From: Geosporobacter ferrireducens
Lineage (GTDB): Bacteria > Bacillota > Clostridia > Peptostreptococcales > Thermotaleaceae
Length of the DNA: 64,000 nt
Direction: 5' to 3'
Assembly (NCBI RefSeq): GCF_001750685.1
Contig: NZ_CP017269.1
Location: 5,497,416 to 5,561,415 of the forward strand
Of the stretch, positions 33,671 to 43,021 are shown piece by piece. The translations under genes and the position numbers were made by a program. Position 1 is the first letter of the stretch. The number at the start of each line of letters is the position of its first letter. The notes beneath the pieces are model-generated. The model was not told the DNA's origin. It did not search any database and saw only the letters and a list, made by a program, of their open reading frames with translations.

Positions 33671-34612
33671 TTATGGTTTAAGAACCTTCTCAGGATTTAT
33701 CTGCTCACCATTATAGTGTATTTCAAAATGCAGGTGTGAACCGGTACTTCGCCCTGTACTTCCCATCTTTGCAATAACATCACCCTTCTGTATACGCTGT
33801 CCGACTTCTACCAAATTTTCTTTATTGTGGGCGTATACACTCCGATAGCCGTGGCCGTGCGATATAATCACTGTATTGCCATATCCTGCATTCCATCCTG
33901 AAAAAGTGATAATACCGTTTCCTGCTGCCAGAATCTCTGTTCCTTGTTTATTCGCAATATCTAGGCCAGAATGAAATTCCCGGCGTCCATTAAGAGGGGA
34001 TTTTCTATAACCAAACTTTGAAGTAATACGGCCTTCTGTTGGCATTTTATCAGGTGTTGCAGCTAAAACCTTTAACTGGTCACTCACGTCATCAATAAGA
34101 TCACTTAAATTCTCCATTTTTTGATCCATCTCTGTTGCAAGGATGTCTAAACTTTCATTCATAGATAGATCATCAGAGACTTCTATTTCTTCATAAACTC
34201 CTGTAGCATATCGTAGAGCTGAGCGTGATATTGGCTTTTTTGTACTTTGACTGTCCGCAGCTTTTAATCCTACTAAACTACGTACCTGGTTTTCTAAATC
34301 ATTTAGAATGGACAGTTTTTCGTTAACAAAGCTGGTTTTATTTTTTAAATCAGCAATTTCTAAAGATTGATCCTTGTTTATTGCCTGAAGCTTTTTAAGA
34401 TTATTCAGATTAACATCTAATCGGTGATTTAATTGGATAAGTGAGACAGTCAGAATGATGATCGACGTGCATAGGACAGCTGAAATAGATAGGAATAAAT
34501 AGTAGAATGTTTTCTTTAGATGAAATTGCTTAATATTACTGCCGCTATGTGGAACAATCATAAAGGTCATATACTCTTTGTGAAGATCTTTTAATTTTCT
34601 ATATAAATTCAT
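33671..34612 (-). CDS. Membrane-anchored M23 peptidase
   Basis: A 313-residue protein with a cytoplasmic N-terminus, one membrane helix (about 35-58), a coiled coil (about 60-120), and a C-terminal LytM/M23 domain with zinc motifs 'HSGLDIA' (H-x3-D) and 'HLHFEIH' (HxH). It should cleave cross-bridges or bind peptidoglycan outside. The start at 34612 is supported by GGAGG 10 bases before; the ATG 30 bases further upstream is not. Paired with bactofilin, so probably a cell-shape or sporulation module. Confidence 0.92.
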   Translation of the reverse strand: MNLYRKLKDLHKEYMTFMIVPHSGSNIKQFHLKKTFYYLFLSISAVLCTSIIILTVSLIQLNHRLDVNLNNLKKLQAINKDQSLEIADLKNKTSFVNEKLSILNDLENQVRSLVGLKAADSQSTKKPISRSALRYATGVYEEIEVSDDLSMNESLDILATEMDQKMENLSDLIDDVSDQLKVLAATPDKMPTEGRITSKFGYRKSPLNGRREFHSGLDIANKQGTEILAAGNGIITFSGWNAGYGNTVIISHGHGYRSVYAHNKENLVEVGQRIQKGDVIAKMGSTGRSTGSHLHFEIHYNGEQINPEKVLKP

Positions 34613-34794
34613 ATGAGGAATACCTCCAGTAAAACAATTCATTTAATAAAAATTTTCTACATAATTTCCCAAAATCCTTTTAGAAACTGGAAAAAATATT
34701 TTTTCAGAAGAATAATTTGAAAGAAAATGGCAGGAAAAAACAATTTTTTGTAGAAGCTTTAAAGGATTAAAGTAAAAAAGTTTATGTCTATGTT

Positions 34795-34827
34795 AAAAAA
34801 AGGGAAACATAGGTTTCCCTTTTTTTA
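34795..34827. terminator. Bidirectional terminator-like hairpin
   Basis: AGGGAAAC (34801-34808) pairs with GTTTCCCT (34813-34820), flanked by A7 and T7. It sits beside the structured repeat. Confidence 0.65.
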
Positions 34828-34834
34828 TATAAGT

Positions 34835-34948
34835 TAGGAAAGTTCTACTTTTCTATTATATAAAAAAAGGGGTTGTAGGGGATGAAATCCCCTGCCGCCT
34901 TCAGGAAGGTGCTCAGACAGCTTTGCTGTCGTCGACGCTCTTTTTATA
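34835..34948. repeat. Structured repeat, copy 1 (114 bp)
   Basis: The first of two related elements in this window (the other at 57680-57830). It has a conserved leader TAGGAAAGTTCTA, then TTCTATTATA, A7, and a 36-bp core that is identical in both copies, including the hairpin GGGGAT/ATCCCC (34878-34892). Then come GTGCTCAGAC, an AGC-TTTGCT-type hairpin and GACGCTCTTTTTATA at the end. On the reverse strand it reads like the right end of an IS200/IS605-type element. No transposase is present. The end of the next minus-strand gene lies in its final T-run. Confidence 0.75.
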
Positions 34949-35462
34949 GGTTGATACCTTCTACAATCCACTGTTCAATGCTTTTACCTTCTGCTGATAA
35001 GGTGTCATCAATCATATTAAATTTAAAAAAGTTGATGATCAATTTGTTATCTGCTTTTATCATTGTGTCAAAGGGATTTGGAACAACGAGAATCTCATGA
35101 TTAAGTAGGTCTGACTTTTCAAAGTTTTCAATAGTGTCTTCAGAGAAATTACTGAGACTGAGTGACTTAAAACCATTAATTTTTGCCTCAAGGGTATCGT
35201 AGTATTCTAAGATCATGAGATTTCTGGTATAGAATCTGCTTTCAGTAGGATTTCCGGTAAAGGGTTCTCGATTAGAGATCGCACTTAAGCATCTTCGAAC
35301 AGATTCTTTTGTAAAATTTTCGTTAAAAGTTAGTTGAAAAGCGTCTGAAGATGCAATATCTGTTATGAATTTTTCATTTAACTTTTCTCTAGATGCCACA
35401 GAAATCCAGTAAAAGTGCATAATTTCAACAGCATTTAGATTGAAAGATAGTTTTTTTGACAT
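34944..35462 (-). CDS. Unknown 172-residue protein, divergent from marR-type gene
   Basis: A cytosolic protein with no signal or membrane segment and no family I recognise. N-terminus 'MSKKLSFNLNAVEIMHFYW'; the rest is mixed helix and strand, with the C-terminal 'SIEQWIVEG'. The start at 35462 is supported by GGGAGGT 6 bases upstream; the ATG 48 bases further upstream has no RBS. It is divergent from a MarR regulator, which suggests it could be that regulator's target. Its stop codon falls inside repeat copy 1. Confidence 0.7.
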   Translation of the reverse strand: MSKKLSFNLNAVEIMHFYWISVASREKLNEKFITDIASSDAFQLTFNENFTKESVRRCLSAISNREPFTGNPTESRFYTRNLMILEYYDTLEAKINGFKSLSLSNFSEDTIENFEKSDLLNHEILVVPNPFDTMIKADNKLIINFFKFNMIDDTLSAEGKSIEQWIVEGINL

Positions 35463-35584
35463 AGGTTTACCTCCCATACAAATAATTATATAATTAGTAT
35501 AAATAATCATAAGAAAATTATAAATTACACTTTTACTATTATAGCATAAATTAGACTAAATGGAAAAATATTCAGGAGGCTTAT

Positions 35585-36049
35585 ATGTATAATGAGACTT
35601 TTACTGTAGAAATAGTAGAATTAGAGCGACTATTGAGGTGGGTAAGTACATCAATAAAGCGTAAGGGTAGGGAAATTTTATCGGACTTTGAGATTACACC
35701 TCCACAATTTGAAGCACTATTGCATATGATCAAAGATGGAGAATTAACAATCAGTGAACTGAGTACAAAGATGTTTCTTGCGTGCAGTACGATTACAGAT
35801 TTAGTGGATAGAATGGAAAAAAATTTATTGGTGGAACGAGTAAAAGATATCAAAGATCGACGAGTTGTCAGAATACGTGTGTTGGAAAAAGGGCATAAGT
35901 TGATTGATGAAGTATTAGATGCGAGAAGGGCTTACTTGCAAGAAGTTTTATATGATTTAAACACAGAGAACAAACAAATCCTCATTGAAGCATTAAATAC
36001 AATTCATCAAAGAACAGGTTCAGAATGTGAGTTCATTATAAAAGAATAA
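35585..36049 (+). CDS. MarR-family transcriptional regulator
   Basis: A 154-residue winged-helix repressor. The HTH is in 'LTISELSTKMFLACSTITDLVDRMEKNLLVERVKDIKDRRVVRIRV' (residues about 55-100, cited by position), with the DRR wing motif intact. MarR proteins dimerise and respond to small ligands or oxidants. RBS CAGGAGGC. It is 23 bases from the giant signalling gene and could be co-transcribed with it; the divergent unknown gene is another likely target. Confidence 0.92.
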   Translation: MYNETFTVEIVELERLLRWVSTSIKRKGREILSDFEITPPQFEALLHMIKDGELTISELSTKMFLACSTITDLVDRMEKNLLVERVKDIKDRRVVRIRVLEKGHKLIDEVLDARRAYLQEVLYDLNTENKQILIEALNTIHQRTGSECEFIIKE

Positions 36050-36072
36050 TTATCGACGAGGATGAATCGAAT

Positions 36073-39000
36073 ATGAAACTTATCAATGGCAGATATAAAA
36101 TTATAAAAGACTTACAGCGAGATTTCTGCTCTAGTTATTATATCGTTTCAGACATTGTAAAAAATAAATCGCCGCTATGTCTAAGACTATTTGAACCTGA
36201 GTATGCAGAAAGCTCTTGGATAAAATACTATATAGAACAGTTTATTTTTTTAACTTCACTGGAACATGGACATATGATGCAAAATTATTCTTTTGGTCTT
36301 ATGCATACCATTGATAATAAGGAAGTTTCTTTGCGCCAATATTTCTATACCACAGAATATATTGGATCGATCACACTCCCCTATATCCAATTATCTAAAG
36401 AAGAAAGATTAGAATGTATTTATAAGATTTGTAAAGTACTAAAATATTTACATTTCCGTGGTATTACCTATAAACATTTGAACCCTGAGAATATTAAAAT
36501 ATATCGCAGCGAAAACGAATTAGCCGTAAAGCTTACAGATTTAGCACATATAACGCAGATTGAATATACTAGGACAAGAATAGATGGGTGCCATCATAAA
36601 TTTTTATCACCAGAATATCAGCTTGGAGCAAGTATAGATGCAACGAGTGATATCTATTCTCTAGGTGTTCTATTATATTATTTTTATTGTGGTTTAAGCT
36701 ATACAGATTCAGAGTTTAACCGGAACAGAGTTAGCGAAAATGAACAACTGGAATCAGAAGATATGATCATGCAGATTATTAAAAAAATGACCGCTTATGA
36801 GAAAGTAGATAGGCCGAAAAGTATTGCAGAGATTCTTCTGGAACTTAATCTCGAAGCGATAATATCCGAAAATTTTAAAAATGACAAGAATAATTATGAG
36901 AAGCTAAATTTTAAGACAATGTTAGTAAATCGAGAAAATGAGCTTCAAGCTGTTCTTAATAATGTAGATACGCTCCGATATAGTTCTTTGAAGAAAGAAT
37001 GTATTTTGATTCAAGGAGAATATGGAATTGGTAAAAGTAGATTTATTAAGGAGATCATTTATAGGTTAGGATTAAAGAATATCAATACGTATTCTTCCGT
37101 ATTTGTAGAGCCTTGCAAAACTCCGTATAAGCCTTTTATAGAGATTATTAAGCAGATGCTGAAGCATGCCAATAAAGAGATCATACAGAAATACGGTACT
37201 GAATTGGTAAAAATTATACCCAGCATGAGCAGTGTCTGGGATATAAAACCTTCAGCTTCTCTGGCAGGCGAAAAGGAGAAGCTCAGACTTTATGATCGTA
37301 TCTGTAATTTTATAAACGATTGTGCAGCAACGCGCCCTACTGTGATTGTGATCGACAATTTTCATTATGCAGATATAAATACAATGGAGTTAGTGGATTT
37401 TTTTCTGAAACAAAAAAAAACAATCCCTTTATTATTTATACTAACCTATAGAAAAGAAGATAATGGTGATGTACTGAATCATATTTACCGATGGCGCTCC
37501 ATGATCAAGACGGAAGAGATTCAACTTACAAAGTTTAATTTAGAAGAAACCGCATCTATTATCCAAAACATTCTGGGCATGGCATGGAAACCAATCCAGT
37601 TAGCTACCCGTATTATGCATGTAACAGATGGAAATCCCCGATATATTGAAGAAGTAGTTAAGAATCTATTTATTCAACGACTTATTTCTGTGAATCAAAA
37701 CGACCTTTGGGTAGCCAATGTGGACGACTTATATGACCTACAGCTGCCTGCGAACATTGATGAAGCCCTGATTCATCAGATGGATGCTTTTGATCATAAT
37801 ATGATAGAAGTATTAAAATGTATCTCTATATTCAATACCTCTATTTCTTCTTCTATTATTTCGAATATGCTTCCTCTGTACGATAGCACGCTTCAGTTGT
37901 TATTGACTGATTTAGTAGAAATGAAGATTCTAAGTGAAAAGTTGGAAGACTGGGGTTTTACCTATGATTACTATAATCGACAGTTAAAAAATTATGTTTA
38001 TAGTAGAATTCCTGACGAAAAACGCATTTTTTTTCATAGACAAGCAGCAAAAATTCTAGAAGATAATTATATCAAAGAGAGCAGAGAAAATAAGGATGAA
38101 TTAATTCATCATCTTACAAAGTGTGGAAATATACAAAAAGCTATTGATTATTGTATACAATCTGCACAAAAAATGGTTGATTTGAGTATCCATTCACAAG
38201 CTCTCGAATTTTATAATAAGGTTTTAGGATTATATAATTTATGTGATGATGATTATAGAAAAACAAAAGTATTATTGTCCATGGGAGATATCTATCTCTA
38301 TATGGGCGAGAGTGAAAAAGCTCTGAGAATTTATGAGCAAACAATACAGTCTGCAAAATCCTTTAAATTAATGCAATCTATTGTTGATGCTAAAAATAAA
38401 ATCTCAGAAGTCTACCTAAATAAGAAAATGATTTATGAAAGTAAAACAACAATCACTCATGCGATGCAGATTGCTGAAGAAATTCAATACAGTGAAGGCT
38501 CATTAGAAGCATATTATATCTTAAGCAATATTTATTTTATTGAAAAAAATATGTCTGAATTTAAAAAAATTGTAGAGTCATCTCTGGTAAAAAGTTATGA
38601 ATATAAGAATGATCATTATATTGGACATTTTTTAAATCAAAAAGGTAAATTGTATCATTTATACGGTGCTTATGATGATGCAATGATGTATTTCATACAA
38701 AGCATGGAAAATTTTATGAAATCAGATAATGTCATGGATGCAATAAAGCCAATTAATAATATGGGTGTTTTAATCATTGAAAATGTTCGAGATACTAAAC
38801 TCGCAAGGAAATACTACAAGAAAGCTTTGCAAATGGCTCAAAAGTATAACTATATTGTAGGAACGAACATCTATCATTTTAATATAGGAGAAACCTATTT
38901 AATAGAAGATTGTCTAAAGAAAGCTGAAAACCATTTTGTAAAAGCATTGCAGATTTCAGAAGAAACCGAAGATTGCACTGAATTATTCTGGATTTATCTC

Positions 39001-41466
39001 TACCTATCAGAAGTAAATCTAAAAATGACTGAGTATGCAAAGGCATATAACTATTTACTCAAGGCAGAAAGTGAATATGATAACGAGCATGTAAGCCACA
39101 AGGATTTGATTCAGTTGAGGTTACTTAAGACGAACTGGTATGCAGCAGTTGGTGAAATGAATCTTGCTAAAAGTGAAATCGGCTGTATTGAAGGATTTAT
39201 AGAGAATGCAGATAAAATAACTAAATTTCTAACGGGATATTATGATTATCAACTGAATACGTATAAACATCAAAATATAAACCGTCATACTTCCTGGGTA
39301 CATAAACATGCAGAGCAGTTTCAAGATAAAAATCTTACAAAGGAAATTCGAACAATTCTTTTAGAAGAAGCAATGCATCATATAGAAGTAGAACAATTTG
39401 AAGAAGCTAGAGAACTGCTTCAGAAGGATGAAACATTTATGCTGCAGTTCGATACAAATATGCTAAGCATAAAAAGGCATTATTTGATGGGCTATTTTCA
39501 AAAAGATAAAGTTTTATATTTCGAAAATTTACTAAAACAGATTTCCTCAGATGAATTTATGGAAATAAAGTGGAGAGTTTATCAGTCTTTAGGAAACGAA
39601 TATTTTAGGTTATTTGAGTACTACAATGCTGTCAATTGCTATATCAACGGTCTGGACATCATACGGAGATTAACGAATAAGGTGCCACACTCTTTCCAAC
39701 TGTCTTACTTAAATCAAGATAAGAAAAAGCTCCTGCTTAGAAAACAGATAGACAACATACGTAGAATCATTGAAACAGAGGATCATGGAAAGCAGTATTC
39801 AGCAAATACAGATGATTGGCGTAATATACAAGATTTAAAAAGTTATTTTGATTTTTCAGATTTACAAAGTTTATTTAGCAACACAAAATTTTTACAATCT
39901 GCCATGATGGAATATCAAGAACTGTTTTCAAAGAAGATTTCCAGTATTCATGATCTGATTCAAATACTTACCTTGAATGATATTGAAAATATACAAGCAA
40001 TATTAAGCTATTGTGTTCAAATTACACTTGCAAAAAGAGGTTTTGTAATCATTGTAGATCAAGATAATTGTATCGGCAATATTGTCAGTCTTGATTCGTC
40101 ACAAAAATTACCAGATATTTATCCACTGGTGGATCGAGTAAAATTAAAGCAGGATGGTATTCTTATAAAGACGAGATTTGATAATCGCGCTGATCAAACC
40201 TTTGATTTTTTACCAAGTGATGCACAAGCAGCAATATGTATTCCGATTTTTAAAAATGAAGAAAATCGCTATCCAGTCACAGAAGAAAAACGAAAGAATC
40301 AAGAAATACTTCCAGAAAAAATAATACACGGATATATCTATTTAGATACAGATAAAATTTTTAACAAATTTGATAGGAATGCATTTAAAATGTGCAGTAT
40401 GGTAACGAACCTACTGAGTCTCTCCATTGAAAATTATCATTTAAAAATGACGGCCTCTATTGACAAACTGACAAATGTATATATGCGAAAATACTTCGAA
40501 CAAAAATTCAAGGAAGAAATATTGCAAGCTAGAGGGAATAAATCAGAGTTTTCTTTGATTATGTGTGATATTGATAAATTTAAATCCGTGAATGATTTAT
40601 ATGGACATAGAAAAGGAGATGAAGTATTATCAAGAATTGGGTGTATTATAAAGGAGAATCTTAGAAGTATTGATTTAGTAGGTAGATATGGGGGAGAGGA
40701 ATTCATTATTCTTTTGCCTAACACCAATAAAATAGATGCAAAATCTGTATTGGAGAAAGTCCGAAGAATGATAGAAAATACAGACTTGTTGAGTGAAAAG
40801 CATCCGGTTACGATCAGTTGCGGAATTTCTACTTTTCCTGAACACGGTTATTTTGAGGAGGAATTAATCGAAAAAGCAGATCAGGCTTTGTATCATGCAA
40901 AAGAAATAGGAAGAAATAGAACCGTAATATGGGATAAAAATATTGCCAATATTAGGAGGAAAGTAGATAAACTGGCTGGCATTATATCAGGAAATATGGC
41001 ACAAGATCATAGAAGAGTAGAGGTAGTAGTAGAGATTATTGAATTGCTAAAAACCGATTGGGATACAGATAAGAAGGTTTATGAATTGCTTGGAAGAATC
41101 ATAGAGATAACGGATTCGAAAAAAGGAGCTTTATTTATTACACGAAATGAACAAGTAGAAAAAAGTTATGCAAGAGAAAGGTATAAAGATGAGTGGTTGG
41201 AGAAAATAGAAATAAATGAAATGAAGATGTTAGAGATTATAGCATCTAATACAGGAGATTTTTTTATAGATTGGGAAACAATACCTAGCATAGATGATTT
41301 TACGGGGACTCCAGACTGGCAATCAGTTATGTTTTTACCGATTATAAACAATGGAAAAAACAAAGGAATTCTATATCTGAGTGTATCGATAAAAGAAAGA
41401 GAATTTGATTCAAATACGTTTAACTATGTAAATGCTATCACAAGTATTATAGGAGCTATTTTATAA
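36073..41466 (+). CDS. Giant pseudokinase - ATPase - TPR - GAF - GGDEF signalling protein
   Basis: A 1797-residue cytosolic protein. Residues 1-270: a protein-kinase-like domain whose HRD Asp is His135 (Y-K-H-L-N-P-E-N), with Arg38 at the beta3 lysine site and D156-L-A for DFG, so probably a pseudokinase. About 285-560: AAA-type ATPase with GEYGIGKS (315-322) and 'TVIVIDNFHYAD'. About 690-1150: TPR-like helical repeats. About 1290-1440: GAF. About 1450-1610: GGDEF with active-site GGEEF (1540-1544) and the RxxD inhibitory site (R1531-D1534). About 1640-1797: a second GAF. It should make cyclic di-GMP under complex control. The architecture resembles PknB-AAA-TPR kinases (StoPK-type) joined to a cyclase. 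Weak RBS GAGGATG. Confidence 0.88.
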   Translation: MKLINGRYKIIKDLQRDFCSSYYIVSDIVKNKSPLCLRLFEPEYAESSWIKYYIEQFIFLTSLEHGHMMQNYSFGLMHTIDNKEVSLRQYFYTTEYIGSITLPYIQLSKEERLECIYKICKVLKYLHFRGITYKHLNPENIKIYRSENELAVKLTDLAHITQIEYTRTRIDGCHHKFLSPEYQLGASIDATSDIYSLGVLLYYFYCGLSYTDSEFNRNRVSENEQLESEDMIMQIIKKMTAYEKVDRPKSIAEILLELNLEAIISENFKNDKNNYEKLNFKTMLVNRENELQAVLNNVDTLRYSSLKKECILIQGEYGIGKSRFIKEIIYRLGLKNINTYSSVFVEPCKTPYKPFIEIIKQMLKHANKEIIQKYGTELVKIIPSMSSVWDIKPSASLAGEKEKLRLYDRICNFINDCAATRPTVIVIDNFHYADINTMELVDFFLKQKKTIPLLFILTYRKEDNGDVLNHIYRWRSMIKTEEIQLTKFNLEETASIIQNILGMAWKPIQLATRIMHVTDGNPRYIEEVVKNLFIQRLISVNQNDLWVANVDDLYDLQLPANIDEALIHQMDAFDHNMIEVLKCISIFNTSISSSIISNMLPLYDSTLQLLLTDLVEMKILSEKLEDWGFTYDYYNRQLKNYVYSRIPDEKRIFFHRQAAKILEDNYIKESRENKDELIHHLTKCGNIQKAIDYCIQSAQKMVDLSIHSQALEFYNKVLGLYNLCDDDYRKTKVLLSMGDIYLYMGESEKALRIYEQTIQSAKSFKLMQSIVDAKNKISEVYLNKKMIYESKTTITHAMQIAEEIQYSEGSLEAYYILSNIYFIEKNMSEFKKIVESSLVKSYEYKNDHYIGHFLNQKGKLYHLYGAYDDAMMYFIQSMENFMKSDNVMDAIKPINNMGVLIIENVRDTKLARKYYKKALQMAQKYNYIVGTNIYHFNIGETYLIEDCLKKAENHFVKALQISEETEDCTELFWIYLYLSEVNLKMTEYAKAYNYLLKAESEYDNEHVSHKDLIQLRLLKTNWYAAVGEMNLAKSEIGCIEGFIENADKITKFLTGYYDYQLNTYKHQNINRHTSWVHKHAEQFQDKNLTKEIRTILLEEAMHHIEVEQFEEARELLQKDETFMLQFDTNMLSIKRHYLMGYFQKDKVLYFENLLKQISSDEFMEIKWRVYQSLGNEYFRLFEYYNAVNCYINGLDIIRRLTNKVPHSFQLSYLNQDKKKLLLRKQIDNIRRIIETEDHGKQYSANTDDWRNIQDLKSYFDFSDLQSLFSNTKFLQSAMMEYQELFSKKISSIHDLIQILTLNDIENIQAILSYCVQITLAKRGFVIIVDQDNCIGNIVSLDSSQKLPDIYPLVDRVKLKQDGILIKTRFDNRADQTFDFLPSDAQAAICIPIFKNEENRYPVTEEKRKNQEILPEKIIHGYIYLDTDKIFNKFDRNAFKMCSMVTNLLSLSIENYHLKMTASIDKLTNVYMRKYFEQKFKEEILQARGNKSEFSLIMCDIDKFKSVNDLYGHRKGDEVLSRIGCIIKENLRSIDLVGRYGGEEFIILLPNTNKIDAKSVLEKVRRMIENTDLLSEKHPVTISCGISTFPEHGYFEEELIEKADQALYHAKEIGRNRTVIWDKNIANIRRKVDKLAGIISGNMAQDHRRVEVVVEIIELLKTDWDTDKKVYELLGRIIEITDSKKGALFITRNEQVEKSYARERYKDEWLEKIEINEMKMLEIIASNTGDFFIDWETIPSIDDFTGTPDWQSVMFLPIINNGKNKGILYLSVSIKEREFDSNTFNYVNAITSIIGAIL

Positions 41467-41565
41467 TAGAATCATTTAAAGTAAGTAAAATACTGTAGAT
41501 TCTGAAAAAAATACCGATAAACCTAATATCTTAGAAAGAGAACTAATAAAAAAGAGGTGGAGTGC

Positions 41566-42564
41566 ATGAACGTTACGATTAAAGATGTTGCAAAAAAGGC
41601 AGGGGTTTCTATATCGACGGTTTCTAGAGTTATTAATAACTCTAAACCAGTAAGCAGTGAAATAAGACAAAAAGTATTGCAGATTATTGAAGAGACGGGG
41701 TATACGCCGAATCCTGTTGCAAGAAGTTTAGTTATGAAAAAGAGTCAATTAATCGGTGTAATTATTCCGGATATATCCAATTTCTTTATTGGAGAAATAC
41801 TAAATGGTATTGAAGAAATAGGAAAGATGTACGGCTATGATATTTTACTATGTAATACTTATGGAGATTTAGAACAAGAACTCCGGTATTTAAAGCTATT
41901 AAGAGCGAAGCAAGTTGAAGGTATTGTCTTCATGACTTGGCGATTGAATGATAAACTAACACAATATTTGGCTGATCAAGAGATCCCTATTGTTTTGATC
42001 AATAGAAATACCAGCCAATTAGAGATTCCATCTGTTTCCATCGATAACTATAAAGGTGCCTATGAGATGACTAAGTACCTTATAGATGCTGGACATCGAT
42101 CCATTGCATTGATTCGAAATAATCTGGATAGTGATGCTTTTGGTTTAGACCAATATAAAGGATATAAGCAGGCAATGGATGAATGTGGAATTAACATTGA
42201 TGAAAGGCTAGTCCAATATGGTAATTTTATGCTGGATAAAGCCTATGATATTGTTAAAGGTTTCATTGATGATAAAGTGTTGCCATCGGCCATTTTTGCG
42301 ACCAGTGACGTAATGGCTATAGGGGCGATTAATTGTTTATTAGATCATGGATACAAAGTTCCCGGGGATGTTTCGGTAGTAGGATTTAATGATATTAAGC
42401 TTGCTTCTATTTACCGACCAAACTTGACTACGATTCGGCAGCCAATCTATGATATTGGTGCGGTAGCGATGAGAATGATTATAAAACTGATCAATGGACA
42501 GGAAATTCAGGACAAAGTTGTTATACTACCGCATGAACTTGTGTTGAGAGATAGTAGTAAGTAG
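41566..42564 (+). CDS. LacI/CcpA-family transcriptional regulator
   Basis: A regulator of 332 residues with an N-terminal LacI HTH ('TIKDVAKKAGVSISTVSRVIN') and a periplasmic-binding-protein-like sensor (about 60-330; 'IGVIIPDISNFFIGEILNGIEE'). I choose ATG 41566 because GAGGTGG sits just before; the GTG at 41557 is part of that RBS. The hinge helix 'PNPVARSLVMKK' is standard. No sugar genes are adjacent, so it may be a global CcpA-like or orphan regulator. Confidence 0.9.
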   Translation: MNVTIKDVAKKAGVSISTVSRVINNSKPVSSEIRQKVLQIIEETGYTPNPVARSLVMKKSQLIGVIIPDISNFFIGEILNGIEEIGKMYGYDILLCNTYGDLEQELRYLKLLRAKQVEGIVFMTWRLNDKLTQYLADQEIPIVLINRNTSQLEIPSVSIDNYKGAYEMTKYLIDAGHRSIALIRNNLDSDAFGLDQYKGYKQAMDECGINIDERLVQYGNFMLDKAYDIVKGFIDDKVLPSAIFATSDVMAIGAINCLLDHGYKVPGDVSVVGFNDIKLASIYRPNLTTIRQPIYDIGAVAMRMIIKLINGQEIQDKVVILPHELVLRDSSK

Positions 42565-42639
42565 GCATAATAAGTATATTTTACTCCTGTAGTACGAATA
42601 ATAAGATTGCACGATTGTACTGATAGGAGGTATGAAAAA

Positions 42640-42885
42640 ATGAAAAAAGTAGCTGTAGAGAAATCTCTTGGAAATGTAAGAAATTATCTTCAGGAAAAGG
42701 GATTTGCTGTTACTGATTTAGACACTGCAAAAAATAATTTAGATGGATTTGATGCTGTAGTAGTTTCTGGTCAGGATGGCAATTTTATGGGTATTCATGA
42801 CACAAGTACAAAGGCTCCTGTAATTAATGCTAGGGGTATGGATGTAGAGGATGTTTATAAGCAGATAAAAAATAGGCTTAGCTAA
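42640..42885 (+). CDS. YkuS family protein (UPF0180)
   Basis: An 81-residue protein with the YkuS/UPF0180 signature 'VAVEKSLGNVRNYLQEKGF', 'VVSGQDGNFMGI' and 'TKAPVINARGM'. Function unknown. ATG 42640 has AGGAGG 9 bases upstream, while a nearer out-of-frame ATG (42632) starts only a two-codon frame before TGA. It is a single-domain relative of the tandem protein at 10403. Confidence 0.9.
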   Translation: MKKVAVEKSLGNVRNYLQEKGFAVTDLDTAKNNLDGFDAVVVSGQDGNFMGIHDTSTKAPVINARGMDVEDVYKQIKNRLS

Positions 42886-42911
42886 AAAGATCTCCTAAGG
42901 AGATCTTTTTT
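42884..42911 (+). terminator. Intrinsic terminator
   Basis: AAAAAGATCTCC and GGAGATCTTTTTT pair around a TAA loop. Confidence 0.85.
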
Positions 42912-43021
42912 GTTGAAGATTTTCGTAGTTTTTACGATAGGGATAGCCTATAATGAAAAAGAGAATAATGTGATTGAGACATTAATCGTGTTACACGAAT
43001 AGTTTCTATAGATGAGAGTGA

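Noticed and set aside
34835..34948. Riboswitch (fluoride, ZTP, c-di-GMP or NiCo type)
   Set aside because: None of the conserved cores I know match; the downstream gene of copy 1 is on the other strand, and two copies with the same ends suggest a mobile repeat.
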